From positions 22,565-86,564 of the forward strand of contig NZ_JPVQ01000015.1 of assembly GCF_000772965.1 (NCBI RefSeq): a DNA stretch of 64,000 nucleotides, in the 5' to 3' direction. Positions 50,415-60,690 of the stretch are shown piece after piece. The stretch is from Ureibacillus massiliensis 4400831 = CIP 108448 = CCUG 49529 (GTDB lineage Bacteria; Bacillota; Bacilli; Bacillales_A; Planococcaceae). Numbering within the stretch: the stretch's first letter is position 1; the number at the start of each line of letters is the position of its first letter. The notes under the pieces are model-generated. The model did not search any database. It saw only the letters and a program-made list of their open reading frames with translations, and was not told the origin of the DNA. Made by a program: the position numbers and the translations under genes.

Positions 50415-50729
50415 TACTTTAGATTCCCTTCAAGTTATTTCTCGCACAAATAAAATAAGTATATAAAACAAAAAAGACCAAACAGTAGTTGGTACTTTAT
50501 GAAAACATTTATTTATGAACAAAAAATCAAAATATATAATACCACAAAAAACGATAGGAAGGCGAATATTCTAACTAAATTCTTTAAAAGTATCTAATTA
50601 TACACTTTTTGTTGATATACGCTTTATTCAGACGCTTTCCACTACTATCAACAAACTTTTATATAATCTTAGATGAGTTAAGCTATTTATACAAAAGAAT
50701 TATATTATATATTCGCTTCCTATTTCGTT
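50415..50729. other. Gene-free interval between mltG and trmR
   Basis: AT-rich. Contains two approximately co-centred inverted repeats: ATAGGAAGGCGAATAT (50554-50569) with ATATTCGCTTCCTAT (50709-50723), one-base gap; and TTGTTGATA (50609-50617) with TATCAACAA (50646-50654). No coding frame is supported. Could be an RNA structure or a decayed small mobile element. Confidence 0.5.
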
Positions 50730-51848
50730 TTAACGTAAGTAAGTTTCTATATTTTGTAGGTGTTCTTCATAAGTTTTTGCAAAGTGGTTAGTTCCTTCTG
50801 GATCAGCTAAGAAGTATAGATAATCGGTATCTGTTGGATTCAATACAGCTTCAATTGAAGTTTTACCCGCATTTGCAATTGGTCCCGGTGGTAACCCAGT
50901 TACTTCATACGTATTATAAGGACTCTCTACTTTTAAGTCTTCATATAACACTTGATCCTTATGTGATCCTAAAGCATAAAGAACTGTTGGGTCCGTTTGT
51001 AATGGCATATCCAACTCTAGTCGGTTATAAAATACACTTGCAATTGTTTCACGATCTGTTTGTGCAGTCGCTTCTTCTTCTAGTAGAGAGGCAAATGTTA
51101 GTAGCTCATGTACAGTCATTTGTTTTTCTTCAAGTAATGAACTATATCCTAATACAATTTCTTTCGTTTGTGAAATCATTGTTGTAATAATTTCATCTAA
51201 AGTAGGATCTTCCTCATAGAATGAATAGGTTGCTGGATATAAATATCCTTCTAGAGCATAACGTAGATTTCCTTCGAGCACTTCTTCTGTAATGATTTCT
51301 GGATAAGTCCCTATCATATTTTCGATAAATTCTTCGTCAGTTACTTTAGCCATAAATTCATCTTTTGTGTAATTTGTATTAGTTTCTACAATATTTGCTA
51401 TTTGTTCAAGGGTTAAACCTTCAGGAATTGTCATTGTAAATATTGGTTTTCTATATACTTTCCCAGTTTTTAAACTTTCAATAATTTCATCTAACGTCAT
51501 AGATTGAGTTAACGTATAATTCCCTGCTTGAAATTGTGATTCATTTTTAAATTTAGTGTAATATTTAAATATACGGGCATCCTTGATTACACCATTTTCT
51601 TGTAAGATGCTCGAGATTGTCGCCAAGCTAGAACCGATTGGAATTTCAACTTCTATCTCGGTTGTTGAATTTGGATCAACAGGTTCTAATGCAGATTTTA
51701 TGTAAAAATATCCACTTAAAACTACAATAGCTATGATAGCTACTATTACTAATGAAGTGATACCTACTATTTTTCGCACTGTTTTCCCTTCTTCTTTACG
51801 TTTCTGAATTTTTTCAAACATTTCTTGTTTTTTTGATTCCTTATCCAC
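50730..51848 (-). CDS. mltG: Endolytic murein transglycosylase MltG (YceG-like)
   Basis: Terminates glycan strand synthesis by cleaving nascent peptidoglycan. 372 residues: cytoplasmic basic N-terminus, one TM (about 26-50), LysM-like region, then YceG domain with catalytic glutamate in LASLLEEEATAQTDR and the motifs DPTVLYALG and GLPPGPIANAG. A GTG start at 51848 follows GGGGGATACCC. Confidence 0.94.
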   Translation of the reverse strand: MDKESKKQEMFEKIQKRKEEGKTVRKIVGITSLVIVAIIAIVVLSGYFYIKSALEPVDPNSTTEIEVEIPIGSSLATISSILQENGVIKDARIFKYYTKFKNESQFQAGNYTLTQSMTLDEIIESLKTGKVYRKPIFTMTIPEGLTLEQIANIVETNTNYTKDEFMAKVTDEEFIENMIGTYPEIITEEVLEGNLRYALEGYLYPATYSFYEEDPTLDEIITTMISQTKEIVLGYSSLLEEKQMTVHELLTFASLLEEEATAQTDRETIASVFYNRLELDMPLQTDPTVLYALGSHKDQVLYEDLKVESPYNTYEVTGLPPGPIANAGKTSIEAVLNPTDTDYLYFLADPEGTNHFAKTYEEHLQNIETYLR

Positions 51849-52015
51849 GGGTATCCCCCTTTTCTCTTTAATATGATACATAGAAACTATGAATTATTCA
51901 AATCCATCTTCCGTATACTATTGTTCTATCAATTACTCCTTTGGAATCATAACATATCAAATACACTATGCCCATTCATATATCATAATATAATTCAACA
52001 TCCATTTTTCACAAA

Positions 52016-52046
52016 AAAGCGCTGTGACGAATTGTCACAGCGCTTT
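52016..52046 (-). terminator. Terminator after the tandem DUF1292 gene
   Basis: Perfect 13-bp arms AAAGCGCTGTGAC, five-base loop, TTTTTT on the minus strand. Confidence 0.93.
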
Positions 52047-52060
52047 GATTTACTATTTTA

Positions 52061-52579
52061 TTAATCAGCTAATAAATCTAATTGTTCCTCGACCTTTGAC
52101 CACTCTTCATCATTCTCTATTGGAATAAGGTCTAATACTTCACCGTTTTCTCCAGCCATATATGCAGCTGCAAAAATTTCAGATGAAGCTTCTTCATCGG
52201 CATAAGTATAAAAAATATAAGACTTTCCAAACTCGTCTAATTCAAATCGATGAACAATCTCGCAAATGACTTCCTCATTGTTTTCATTTGTAATGGTAAA
52301 ATAGTTTGTTAAATCATCTGTAAATTCTTCTATTAATGTATTTAATACTTCCTCGACCATTTCCCATTCTTCATCAGTTTCTAAAGAAGAGAAATTAGTC
52401 ATTTGACCATTTTCATCTAATTCATAACGGAGGGCAGAAACATCAGTACTTTCCTCACCATTTTCATTAACAAGTGAATAAAGGACATACGAACGTTCTT
52501 CCGAATCAAAAGTAAAAATCACATTGCAAGTTTGTTCTGTACCGTCTTCTGTAACAACCGTAAATAATTGTTCATCCAT
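52061..52579 (-). CDS. Protein with two DUF1292 domains
   Basis: 172 residues, strongly acidic. Two copies of the DUF1292 (YrzB) domain: about residues 3-88 (VVTEDGTEQTCNVIFTFD...EWEMVEEVLNTLIEE) and 93-172 (TITNENNEEVICEIVHRFELDEFGKSYIFYTY...EWSKVEEQLDLL). DUF1292 proteins are usually about 90-100 residues with a single domain. The next gene upstream is a single-domain copy, so this is a local tandem amplification. ATG at 52579 follows GGGGGGTTG. Function unknown. Confidence 0.85.
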   Translation of the reverse strand: MDEQLFTVVTEDGTEQTCNVIFTFDSEERSYVLYSLVNENGEESTDVSALRYELDENGQMTNFSSLETDEEWEMVEEVLNTLIEEFTDDLTNYFTITNENNEEVICEIVHRFELDEFGKSYIFYTYADEEASSEIFAAAYMAGENGEVLDLIPIENDEEWSKVEEQLDLLAD

Positions 52580-52617
52580 AAGATACAACCCCCCAATTAA
52601 TTTTATTTTTCTTAGAA

Positions 52618-52647
52618 AAAAGGGTAGGCTTACTTGCCTACCCTTTT
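52618..52647 (-). terminator. Terminator after yrzB
   Basis: AAAAGGGTAGGC and GCCTACCCTTTT arms, six-base loop, T-run on the minus strand; separates the two DUF1292 genes. Confidence 0.9.
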
Positions 52648-52651
52648 CTAT

Positions 52652-52963
52652 TTATTCTTCTTCGTCTTCGAATTCATCTTCAAGTGTATTTAACACTTCT
52701 TCAATTAAATCCCACTCTGCTTCTGTTTCAATCGGTTCTAACTCTCCATCTTCACCATTCTCAGACGGACTAAATGCAGATGCAAAGATTTCGATTTGTC
52801 CTTCATCATCTTCTTCTGCACCAACTAATGAATATAAGACATAAGATTTACCAAATTCCTCAGAATCAAATGTATAAATTACTTCGCAAAGTTGTTCGTT
52901 TCCATCTTCATCTACGATTGTAATATGTCGATGTTCGTGTTCGTGATCATGTTCATGTACCAT
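52652..52963 (-). CDS. yrzB: DUF1292 protein YrzB
   Basis: 103 residues. His/Glu-rich start ([11 protein letters not shown]) then one DUF1292 domain ([35 protein letters not shown]) and an acidic tail. Lies next to ruvX and yrzL, as yrzB does in B. subtilis. The His-rich start could bind metal. ATG at 52963 follows GAGGTGACC. Function unknown. Confidence 0.88.
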   Translation of the reverse strand: MVHEHDHEHEHRHITIVDEDGNEQLCEVIYTFDSEEFGKSYVLYSLVGAEEDDEGQIEIFASAFSPSENGEDGELEPIETEAEWDLIEEVLNTLEDEFEDEEE

Positions 52964-53137
52964 AAAGGTCACCTCTTTAATTTATTTAGAACTTACTATA
53001 TTTTCTGTGCTACTTTAACTTTTCCGCTTGTTACTAAACAGAGAATAAGATGTTTGAGTACTTTACTTTTGTTTATTTTTGAAAACAAAAAGTTGCATCT
53101 ACTCACGTAGCATATCAGTTCCGTCTCCAATTATACT

Positions 53138-53563
53138 TTAAAAGACTGAACCTTTACTATCTAAATATCCTTGAAGGATCATGACAGCCGCCATTTTATC
53201 AATTACTTTTTTACGTTTTTTTCGACTCACGTCGGCCTCAATAAGCATTCTTTCAGCCGCCATTGTTGTTAGACGTTCATCCCATAATTTCACTGGCAAT
53301 TGAAAGGTATCTTCTAGTAGCTTCTTATATTGTTCCGAAGCTTCGCCACGTGGACCTACTGTGTTGTTCATATTTTTAGGAAAACCGACAACAAACTCTG
53401 TAACAGCATATTCGGATACAAGTTCTTTTATACGCTCTAAGCCGAATTCGCCTTCTTCTTCGTTGATTTGAATTGTTTCGATTCCTTGCGCCGTCCAGCC
53501 AAGAGCATCGCTAATGGCAACACCAACAGTTCTTGATCCAACGTCTAAACCCATAATTCTCAT
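53138..53563 (-). CDS. ruvX: Holliday junction resolvase-like RuvX (YqgF)
   Basis: 141 residues, RNase H fold. Catalytic acidic residues lie in [24 protein letters not shown] and [11 protein letters not shown]. Homologues process 16S rRNA precursor and possibly resolve junctions. Five bases downstream of yrzL. Confidence 0.95.
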   Translation of the reverse strand: MRIMGLDVGSRTVGVAISDALGWTAQGIETIQINEEEGEFGLERIKELVSEYAVTEFVVGFPKNMNNTVGPRGEASEQYKKLLEDTFQLPVKLWDERLTTMAAERMLIEADVSRKKRKKVIDKMAAVMILQGYLDSKGSVF

Positions 53564-53568
53564 TAAAC

Positions 53569-53835
53569 TTACGCCTCGTTATTCTTCCTAATATAAAATT
53601 TCACAAGTTCTTCCAATATTTCATCACGTTCAAGCTTACGAATTAAATTCCGTGCGTCCTGATGGCGAGGGATGTATGCAGGGTCACCAGATAATAAATA
53701 ACCAACTATTTGATTTGTAGGATTATACCCTTTTTCTTCTAATGAAGAGTATACCTTTAACATCACTTGCTTTACTTCTTGTTCCATTGATTCTTCTGGA
53801 AAACTAAACTTCATTGTTTTATCAAACGAACTCAA
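53569..53835 (-). CDS. yrzL: IreB-family regulatory protein YrzL
   Basis: 88 residues, DUF965; [11 protein letters not shown]...[43 protein letters not shown] (two segments) is nearly identical to B. subtilis YrzL. In Enterococcus, IreB is a substrate of the IreK kinase. A TTG at 53835, with GAGGTG six bases upstream, gives the family N-terminus; the frame to 53880 is too long. Confidence 0.93.
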   Translation of the reverse strand: MSSFDKTMKFSFPEESMEQEVKQVMLKVYSSLEEKGYNPTNQIVGYLLSGDPAYIPRHQDARNLIRKLERDEILEELVKFYIRKNNEA

Positions 53836-53947
53836 GACCAGCACCTCGCTCTCATAGATACGGAGTTGCAAGAAAGCCATCTCCGTTTTTCTATATTATA
53901 ACCGATTATTACCTTAGGTTAAATGAATTTATCATTATAAATCGTTC

Positions 53948-56608
53948 TTATATAGATTTAACGTAATCATACACAGATTGAAGTGCTTCATCAAGTTTAG
54001 ACACTTCTTTTGCACCAGCCATTGCAAAATCAGGACGACCGCCACCGCGACCACCGCATAATTCAGCTACAGTTTTGACAATATTACCAGCATGATATTT
54101 TCCGCCAACTAAATCCTTTGTTACACCTGCGCAAATCATAACTTTGTCACCATCAACAGCACCTAATACAATAATAGCCTCATCCATTTTTTCTTTTAAA
54201 TCATCCATCATTTGGCGGAGTTGATTGTTATCTTTAGCATCAACACGTGTGGAAAGAACAGTCACATCACCAATTTTCTTTGCAGCATCAAGAATTTGGC
54301 CAGCTTGTGCATTAGCTATTTTCTGTGATAACGATTCATTTTCTCGTTGCAATTCTTTCAGCTCATGTTGCAAGTTCTCAACACGACTTACGATTTCTTT
54401 TGGATTTGTTTTTAATAAAGAAGCTGCTTTTTCTAACAGTTGCTGTTCTTCTTTAACCGCTTCGAACGCCACCTTACCAGTTACAGCTTCGATACGGCGA
54501 GTTCCGGCACCAATTCCACCTTCAGAAATGATTTTAAATAAACCGATTTCTGAAGTACGATTTACGTGAATACCACCGCATAGCTCAACAGAATAATCAC
54601 TAACTTGAACTACACGAACTACATCTCCATATTTTTCACCGAATAAAGCCATTGCTCCCATTGCTTTTGCTTCTGCTATAGGCATTTCTTCAATTTCCAC
54701 TTTAATATCATTCCAAATTTTCTCGTTTACGATACGTTCAACCTGTTCTAATTCTTCTTTTGTTGCTGGGCCGAAATGTGAAAAGTCGAAACGTAAACGA
54801 TCTGGACCTACATATGAACCTGCTTGGTTAACATGTTCACCTAACACATCTTTTAATGCACGTTGCATAATATGTGTCGCTGTATGATTTTTTATGATTA
54901 AGTTACGTTCATCACGGTCAACTGTTGCAGTTACCTCGTCATTTACGTGCATTTCACCTGATTCAATTACAACAGTATGAAGTGATTGACCATTTGGCGC
55001 TTTTTGCACATCTTTTACAAATGCTTTAAATGAATCATTTGAAATTGTACCATGATCCGCAACTTGTCCACCCATTTCTGCATAGAATGGTGTTTCAGCT
55101 AATATTACAAGTACTTCTTCACCTTCTGAAGCAACTTCTGCGATTTGGCCATTTCCTACTATTGCTAAAACGCGTGTATTTGTTTCAAGAGTGTCATAGC
55201 CTACAAAGTTTGATTCCATTGTTAAACTTGAAAGAACCTCTGATTGCACTTGCATTGAATCAACATCTTGACGAGCATTACGAGCGCGTTGACGTTGTTC
55301 TTCCATTGCAGCTTCAAAGCCTTCATGGTCTACTGTCATACCTGCTTCTTCTGCATACTCTTCTGTTAATTCAATTGGGAAACCATAAGTATCATAAAGT
55401 TTAAATGCATCTGCACCTGGGATTACTGTTAAACCAGCTGCTTTTTCTTTTTCAATTACTTCAGAAAGGATTGCAAGCCCACCATCTAATGTTTCATGGA
55501 AACGGTCCTCTTCATTTTTTATCACTCTTGAAATAAACTCATGCTTTTCAGTTACTTCTGGATAGAAGTCCACCATGATTTCTCCGACAGTTGGAACTAA
55601 CTTATACATAAATGGTTTTTCAATACCAATTTGTTTTGCATAGCGAACTGCTCGGCGTAATAAACGACGAAGTACGTATCCACGACCTTCATTGGATGGT
55701 AATGCTCCGTCACCAATTGCGAATGCAACTGTACGAATATGGTCAGCAATTACTTTAAACGGTGTGTTAATATCCTCTTCACTACCGAAAATTTCATTTA
55801 AATCAATTTCATTAGGACGTTTATACTTACGACTTGAAAACTCTTCAATTTTTTCGATAATCGGCATGAATAAATCTGTGTCAAAATTAGTAGGCACATT
55901 TTGAACAACAGAAGCCATACGTTCTAGACCCATTCCTGTATCAATATTTTGCTTTGGAAGTGGTGTATATGTTCCATCAGGATTATGATTAAATTGAGAA
56001 AATACTAGGTTCCAAATTTCTAGGTAACGTTCATTTTCTCCTCCAGGGTATAGCTCTGGATCATTTTCATCATTACCGTATTCAGGTCCACGATCATAGA
56101 AAATTTCAGAGTTTGGTCCAGATGGTCCTTCTCCAATATCCCAGAAGTTTCCTTCAATTCGAATTAAACGGTCTTCAGGGATTCCGATTTCATTTTTCCA
56201 TACATTATATGCTTCTTCATCTTCTGGATGGATCGTAATGGATAGTTTTTCTGGATCGAAGCCCATCCATTTTGAATCCGTTAAAAATTCCCAAGCAAAA
56301 TGAATTGCTTCTTTTTTAAAGTAGTCTCCAATTGAAAAATTTCCTAACATTTCAAAGAAAGTATGGTGACGTGCTGTTTTCCCTACGTTTTCAATATCAT
56401 TCGTACGAATAGATTTTTGCGCATTTGTAATTCGTGGATTATCTGGTATTACACGACCATCGAAGTATTTTTTTAATGTAGCAACCCCTGAGTTAATCCA
56501 AAGTAATGATGGGTCGTTTACTGGCACTAAAGATGCTGATGGTTCCTGTGCATGCCCTTTCTCAATGAAAAATTCTAAATACTTACGGCGAATATCTGAT
56601 GCTTTCAT
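53948..56608 (-). CDS. alaS: Alanine-tRNA ligase
   Basis: 886 residues. Class II catalytic core, editing domain with [11 protein letters not shown] and CGGIHV zinc motifs, and C-terminal DHHA1 domain [14 protein letters not shown]. Start [14 protein letters not shown] at 56608 follows GGAGGATC; longer frame to 56707 runs into the T-box terminator. Regulated by the upstream T-box. Confidence 0.97.
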   Translation of the reverse strand: MKASDIRRKYLEFFIEKGHAQEPSASLVPVNDPSLLWINSGVATLKKYFDGRVIPDNPRITNAQKSIRTNDIENVGKTARHHTFFEMLGNFSIGDYFKKEAIHFAWEFLTDSKWMGFDPEKLSITIHPEDEEAYNVWKNEIGIPEDRLIRIEGNFWDIGEGPSGPNSEIFYDRGPEYGNDENDPELYPGGENERYLEIWNLVFSQFNHNPDGTYTPLPKQNIDTGMGLERMASVVQNVPTNFDTDLFMPIIEKIEEFSSRKYKRPNEIDLNEIFGSEEDINTPFKVIADHIRTVAFAIGDGALPSNEGRGYVLRRLLRRAVRYAKQIGIEKPFMYKLVPTVGEIMVDFYPEVTEKHEFISRVIKNEEDRFHETLDGGLAILSEVIEKEKAAGLTVIPGADAFKLYDTYGFPIELTEEYAEEAGMTVDHEGFEAAMEEQRQRARNARQDVDSMQVQSEVLSSLTMESNFVGYDTLETNTRVLAIVGNGQIAEVASEGEEVLVILAETPFYAEMGGQVADHGTISNDSFKAFVKDVQKAPNGQSLHTVVIESGEMHVNDEVTATVDRDERNLIIKNHTATHIMQRALKDVLGEHVNQAGSYVGPDRLRFDFSHFGPATKEELEQVERIVNEKIWNDIKVEIEEMPIAEAKAMGAMALFGEKYGDVVRVVQVSDYSVELCGGIHVNRTSEIGLFKIISEGGIGAGTRRIEAVTGKVAFEAVKEEQQLLEKAASLLKTNPKEIVSRVENLQHELKELQRENESLSQKIANAQAGQILDAAKKIGDVTVLSTRVDAKDNNQLRQMMDDLKEKMDEAIIVLGAVDGDKVMICAGVTKDLVGGKYHAGNIVKTVAELCGGRGGGRPDFAMAGAKEVSKLDEALQSVYDYVKSI

Positions 56609-56684
56609 GTGTAATGATCCTCCTGTTAAGAATGTAATTGATTTGATTATTTGATGGACTTTATTGTAAAGCTTGCCAAGTACA

Positions 56685-56933
56685 ATAAAAAAAGCCCTCG
56701 CTCCCAATAAGGGACGAAGACTTTAAATCTCGTGGTACCACCCTCGTTTATAAGCAAAAAAAGATATGCTTATATCTCGAGCACTGTAACGTACGTGAAC
56801 GGCAGTGATTAGCTGCACTCTGGATTAGCTTTCAGTTTTCACTTAACCGCAAAGATTCTTTCAGCCTAAGGAACCTCTTTCTGTTTCGGGAGAAAAAACT
56901 TACTTTTTCCATCATTGTTTTCATCATATTCTG
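56685..56933 (-). promoter_or_regulatory. T-box riboswitch of alaS
   Basis: The T-box core GGGTGGTACCACGAG is complete (56731-56744 region), followed on the minus strand by a terminator stem (GTCCC/GGGAGC with G-U extended pairing, 56685-56723) and TTTTTTT. About 200 bases of Stem I-III precede it. A GCT triplet in GAAAGCTAA in the specifier-loop region fits an alanine codon; exact assignment needs folding. Confidence 0.92.
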
Positions 56934-56939
56934 TTCTAA

Positions 56940-56968
56940 ATTATATGAGAAGGAAAAGTATGTGTCAA
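56940..56968 (-). promoter_or_regulatory. Consensus sigma-A promoter of alaS
   Basis: Minus strand TTGACA (56968-56963), 17-base spacer, TATAAT (56945-56940): a perfect consensus pair, correctly placed for the T-box leader. Confidence 0.92.
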
Positions 56969-57135
56969 TTATAACTATCTTTAACAGCTTCCATTTACTT
57001 ATCCAGATTTAATGAATTCCTTAACCTCATCATGTTAAATCACGAAATTTCTTCAAAATTCATTATTTACTAGCAAACTTCTGAATTATATGGTCCTGTC
57101 ATATACATAGAGTCGTATAGATTGGAGTGATACAT

Positions 57136-57825
57136 ATGGAATTGCTTTCAACAGAGTTTTTCTACGCTGTTTTGTCAATCATTTTTATTGACTTAGTTTT
57201 AGCTGGTGATAATGCACTGTTGATTGGTTTAGTTGCGAATAATTTACCAATTAATCAGAGGAAAAAAGCGGTTCTACTAGGTACCTTTAGCGCGATTTTT
57301 GTACGAATTATTTTAACAGTTTTTGCAGTCAAATTACTTCAAATTGATGGACTACTTCTGTTAGGAGGTGTTCTATTAATTTATATTTCTTATAAGCTTC
57401 TTTTAGCAGATAATTCACCGAAAATTAACCCAGGAAAGAAAAGCTTTTGGGGAGCTATTGGCACGATTCTATTAGCAGATTTATTAATGGGGATTGATAA
57501 TATTATTGCTGTAGCCGGCGCATCGAATGGAGAAATATTACTCGTCGTCATTGGATTAATAATTTCCATTCCTATTATTGTTTGGGGAAGTGGGCTCGTT
57601 ATTCGTTTACTAGAATTATTCCCAATTATCATTTTTGCTGGAACTGGGATTTTAGCTTGGACTGCCGCTAAAATGATTGCCAAAGATAATTATGTCTCCG
57701 CCTTCTTTCCTTCTGAAAGTGCAATAAATAAATTTGAGGCAATTGTAGTTTTAACAGTATTAATTATTAGTGTTATCGTAAAATTATATTTAATGTTTAA
57801 GAAGACAAAAATCGCCCAACATTAA
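57136..57825 (+). CDS. TerC-family integral membrane protein
   Basis: 229 residues, about seven TM helices. Conserved acidic membrane motifs DLVLAGDNALLIGLVANNLP and DLLMGIDNIIAVAGAS mark the TerC/YkoY/YceF family, implicated in metal (Mn) homeostasis and metallation of exported proteins. ATG at 57136 follows GGAGTGATACAT; the frame also reads from 57127. The gene lies divergently from alaS and is not at this place in B. subtilis. Confidence 0.88.
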   Translation: MELLSTEFFYAVLSIIFIDLVLAGDNALLIGLVANNLPINQRKKAVLLGTFSAIFVRIILTVFAVKLLQIDGLLLLGGVLLIYISYKLLLADNSPKINPGKKSFWGAIGTILLADLLMGIDNIIAVAGASNGEILLVVIGLIISIPIIVWGSGLVIRLLELFPIIIFAGTGILAWTAAKMIAKDNYVSAFFPSESAINKFEAIVVLTVLIISVIVKLYLMFKKTKIAQH

Positions 57826-57838
57826 GGGCGATTTTTTT
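57809..57838 (+). terminator. Terminator of the terC-family gene
   Basis: AAATCGCCC and GGGCGATTT arms with an eight-base loop spanning the stop codon, then TTTT. Confidence 0.92.
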
Positions 57839-57899
57839 AAGTATTGCTATTAATTATAATCATACACAGCTTGTAAGATTGAATTCTTTGATAATACTC

Positions 57900-58922
57900 T
57901 TAATTTATGATTTTCTTGATATCCTCAATTAATTCCATACATGCCTCTTTTGTTGTAGCCCAAGAGGTAACAAATCGAATCACAATCTCTTCACCGAGAT
58001 CCTCCCATAATTCAAAATCATAAATTTCTTTTAGCTTTTCTACATGCTCCCTTTTGAAAATAGGAAAAATTTGATTTGTTGAAGATTCGCTTAACATTTT
58101 AATGCCAAGCATTGTTAATTCTTCAGTTAACAAACTTGCTAACGCATTTTCATGTTGACCCATTTTAAAATATAAATCATCTTGGAATGCGCGTTCAAAT
58201 TGGATACCAATCGAATAGCCCTTTGCAAGTAACGCACCTTTACTTTTTATATGATAGCGGAAGTATGGTTTTAATTGATCGTTAAATATAACGATTCCTT
58301 CTCCACTCATTAGTCCAATCTTCGTTCCACCAATATACATGACATCACATAAATCTTTAAACATGTTGAGTTTAACATCGCTAGCAGCTAATCCACTTGA
58401 AAGTCTCGCACCATCTATAAATAAATATAATTGATGCTGTTGACAATAATCGTATAAAGCTTTTAGTTCTGAATAACTGTATACTGTCCCAATTTCAGTT
58501 GACTGCGAAATATAGACCATACCTATTTTGACCATATGTTCATCAGCATGAATTTTTAATGCATTCTCAATATCCTGTGTTGTTAATTTACCATCTACCC
58601 CTTCAGATGTATAAACTTTATGTCCTGTTGCTTCAATTGCTCCGGTTTCATGAACATTTATATGGCCTGTTGAGCATGCAAGTACTGCTTCATATGGACG
58701 TAATACATAAGATATAACAGATAGGTTTGCTTGCGTTCCACCAGTTACAAAATGGATATCGCAATCTTCTGTTTCAAGTTTTTCTTTGATTAAATTTTTA
58801 GCATTTTCCGTATGTACATCTAGTCCATAGCCACTATTTTGTTCCTTACTTGCTTTTAAAAGTGCCTCAAGTATTTCCGGATGGCAAAGCTCGCTATAAT
58901 CATTTCTAAAGCTGTATTTCAT
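57900..58922 (-). CDS. ltaE: Low-specificity L-threonine aldolase
   Basis: PLP enzyme cleaving threonine or allo-threonine to glycine and acetaldehyde. 340 residues; start SFRNDYSELCHPEILEAL; PLP lysine in GGTKIGLMSGEG; VTGGTQANL and FIDGARLSSG are typical of the beta-eliminating lyase family. No neighbouring partner genes; TerC gene is convergent. Alternative family members (phenylserine aldolase) cannot be excluded. Confidence 0.9.
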   Translation of the reverse strand: MKYSFRNDYSELCHPEILEALLKASKEQNSGYGLDVHTENAKNLIKEKLETEDCDIHFVTGGTQANLSVISYVLRPYEAVLACSTGHINVHETGAIEATGHKVYTSEGVDGKLTTQDIENALKIHADEHMVKIGMVYISQSTEIGTVYSYSELKALYDYCQQHQLYLFIDGARLSSGLAASDVKLNMFKDLCDVMYIGGTKIGLMSGEGIVIFNDQLKPYFRYHIKSKGALLAKGYSIGIQFERAFQDDLYFKMGQHENALASLLTEELTMLGIKMLSESSTNQIFPIFKREHVEKLKEIYDFELWEDLGEEIVIRFVTSWATTKEACMELIEDIKKIIN

Positions 58923-59040
58923 AATTTAACCCTCTTTACTTTCGTTCATAGAACTTTATTTATTCATATACTATAAACTATTTATTTAAATTATGAAATT
59001 ATAACTTTCAGAATTTTACCTTTCTTTACACAATTAATAA

Positions 59041-59067
59041 AGCCCAAGAGAAAAAATTCTCTTGAGC
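59041..59067 (-). terminator. Terminator of spo0M
   Basis: GCCCAAGAGAA and TTCTCTTGAGC arms with one mismatch; TTTATT tail on the minus strand. Confidence 0.8.
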
Positions 59068-59084
59068 ATTTGAGTTCTTATTAG

Positions 59085-59855
59085 TTATGAATATTTTGCT
59101 ATTGTTTGTTGTAGTCGATCTCGTAAATAAGGAATATCTTGAAGTGTGAAAGTTAATCGTACATTGCTTTCATCTGCATCTAGTGCTTCTGCTAAAAATC
59201 CACCAAAACCTCTTGCACGACGATCTACTTGCATTAAAATTTCCACTGCATTTTCCGATTGAGCTAGAAAAACGATTTCTAACTCGTCTAATATTCCACG
59301 AAATGGACCGCTAACTGGAACGAATTCAAATTCCTGTATGAATGGATATTTTCCACCATAGCGATAGGAGGCTTTTTCACAATCTGCTTTACGTAATGTA
59401 AGTCCAAGATCCGTCACAGCATTTAATAAACTAGAAGCAATTCGTGATGGTCTAATTTCAATATAGTCTTTATCCTCAGAATCAGCGCCACTTTTAATAT
59501 CTAATTCTGTTTTTATCCACACGCGGGTACTACCAACAGTAATAGGCATTTCATATGGTAATTGGAAAGAGAATGGAATCGTTTTTCGTTCATTCGGACC
59601 AATTTTAAATCCTTCACTGACACGAAAATGTTCAATAGGTGCTTTTGATGTGTATTTCGTATCATCTAATTCTTTAATGTAAGTAGTATAAAGTGTTAAA
59701 AAAATTGCATCCACCGTTTGTTCTACATTACCTCCATAGATTTCTACTTCACCACGAACAATTTCTCCAGCCTCATAAGATGATTTTTCTAGTTTCGTAT
59801 CAACTTTAGAAGATCCGATACCCACACTCGCTAGCATCTTGTTAAAAAACGACAT
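59085..59855 (-). CDS. spo0M: Sporulation-control protein Spo0M
   Basis: 256 residues, arrestin-like beta-sandwich family. MSFFNKMLASVGIGSSKVDT and YEAGEIVRGEVEIYGGNVEQTVD match Spo0M. In B. subtilis it affects sporulation efficiency and cell division. It stands alone with its own terminator. Confidence 0.92.
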   Translation of the reverse strand: MSFFNKMLASVGIGSSKVDTKLEKSSYEAGEIVRGEVEIYGGNVEQTVDAIFLTLYTTYIKELDDTKYTSKAPIEHFRVSEGFKIGPNERKTIPFSFQLPYEMPITVGSTRVWIKTELDIKSGADSEDKDYIEIRPSRIASSLLNAVTDLGLTLRKADCEKASYRYGGKYPFIQEFEFVPVSGPFRGILDELEIVFLAQSENAVEILMQVDRRARGFGGFLAEALDADESNVRLTFTLQDIPYLRDRLQQTIAKYS

Positions 59856-59984
59856 TCAATACGCCCTCCTTGAATTTACATACATTGATAATTTTATTTT
59901 ACGAATTAATTAACAAAATGTTTCATTAAAATTAAGTTTAGGAATAAAAGTTTAATAGAATGTTTGAAACAAAAAAGAAAAAGA

Positions 59985-60014
59985 CATAAATGGAGTAGAA
60001 AATAACCATTTATG
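59985..60014 (-). terminator. Terminator of the SIMPL gene
   Basis: CATAAATGG and CCATTTATG arms, 12-base loop; TCTTTTTC on the minus strand. Confidence 0.78.
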
Positions 60015-60025
60015 CCCTTTAAACA

Positions 60026-60676
60026 TTAGTACTTAAACTTTACATTTAATCTTGCACTAATAGTAATTAACCCTTGTTCAATGGGTGTTTGATAGGTTTC
60101 TTGGGTTGACACTGACGCTACCCTAAACATAACAGGTGGTGATTCTTCACTTTCCTCAGTAATTTCAATTGGCTCTGGATAGTATGGTAACTTCATTGTT
60201 TGTGCTAATGTGTTTGCCTTTGCTACAGCGTTCATGAAGGCAATTTGAAGGGCCTGATGATAATAGTTACTTTCATTAGCCAATTTAAATTCGACAGAAG
60301 ATATACGATTGGCACCATTTTTCACAGCAACATCGATTACCCTTCCCACTTGGCTTATATCAACTACTTTTACCGTAATGGCATTTGATACCTCATATCC
60401 TCTAAATACTTGTTTTCCTTCAATATAATCATATCTTGGATAAATATTATACGAAGCCGTTTGAATATCTTCACGATCAATGTTCATTTCTAGCAATGCT
60501 TGAATAACCTGATTCATTAATCTTGCATTTTCATTTTGCGCTTCACTAATGTCCATTGCTTGTGTTACAACCTCTATACGCAATTCAGCATAATTAGGTG
60601 CAACCTGTAGCTCACCAATGCCAGTAACCGTTATGACCCTAGTTTTTGAAACGGATGGATGTTTCGAATTTCTCAA
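60026..60676 (-). CDS. SIMPL-domain (DUF541) protein
   Basis: 216 residues. ITVTGIGELQVAPNYAELRIEVVTQ is a typical SIMPL start, followed by alternation of NARLMNQVIQALLEM and an IDVAVKNGANRI core. No signal peptide is seen, so cytoplasmic location is likely, unlike many SIMPL proteins. A TTG at 60676 follows GAGGAAGGTG; ATG at 60694 overlaps the DinB stop and has no spaced ribosome site. Function unknown. Confidence 0.8.
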   Translation of the reverse strand: MRNSKHPSVSKTRVITVTGIGELQVAPNYAELRIEVVTQAMDISEAQNENARLMNQVIQALLEMNIDREDIQTASYNIYPRYDYIEGKQVFRGYEVSNAITVKVVDISQVGRVIDVAVKNGANRISSVEFKLANESNYYHQALQIAFMNAVAKANTLAQTMKLPYYPEPIEITEESEESPPVMFRVASVSTQETYQTPIEQGLITISARLNVKFKY

Positions 60677-60690
60677 TATAGACACCTTCC

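Noticed and set aside
50554..50723. 6S RNA
   Set aside because: Size and symmetry are suggestive, but it is very AT-rich, lacks a clear closing stem-bubble pattern and promoter, and its position differs from known 6S genes.
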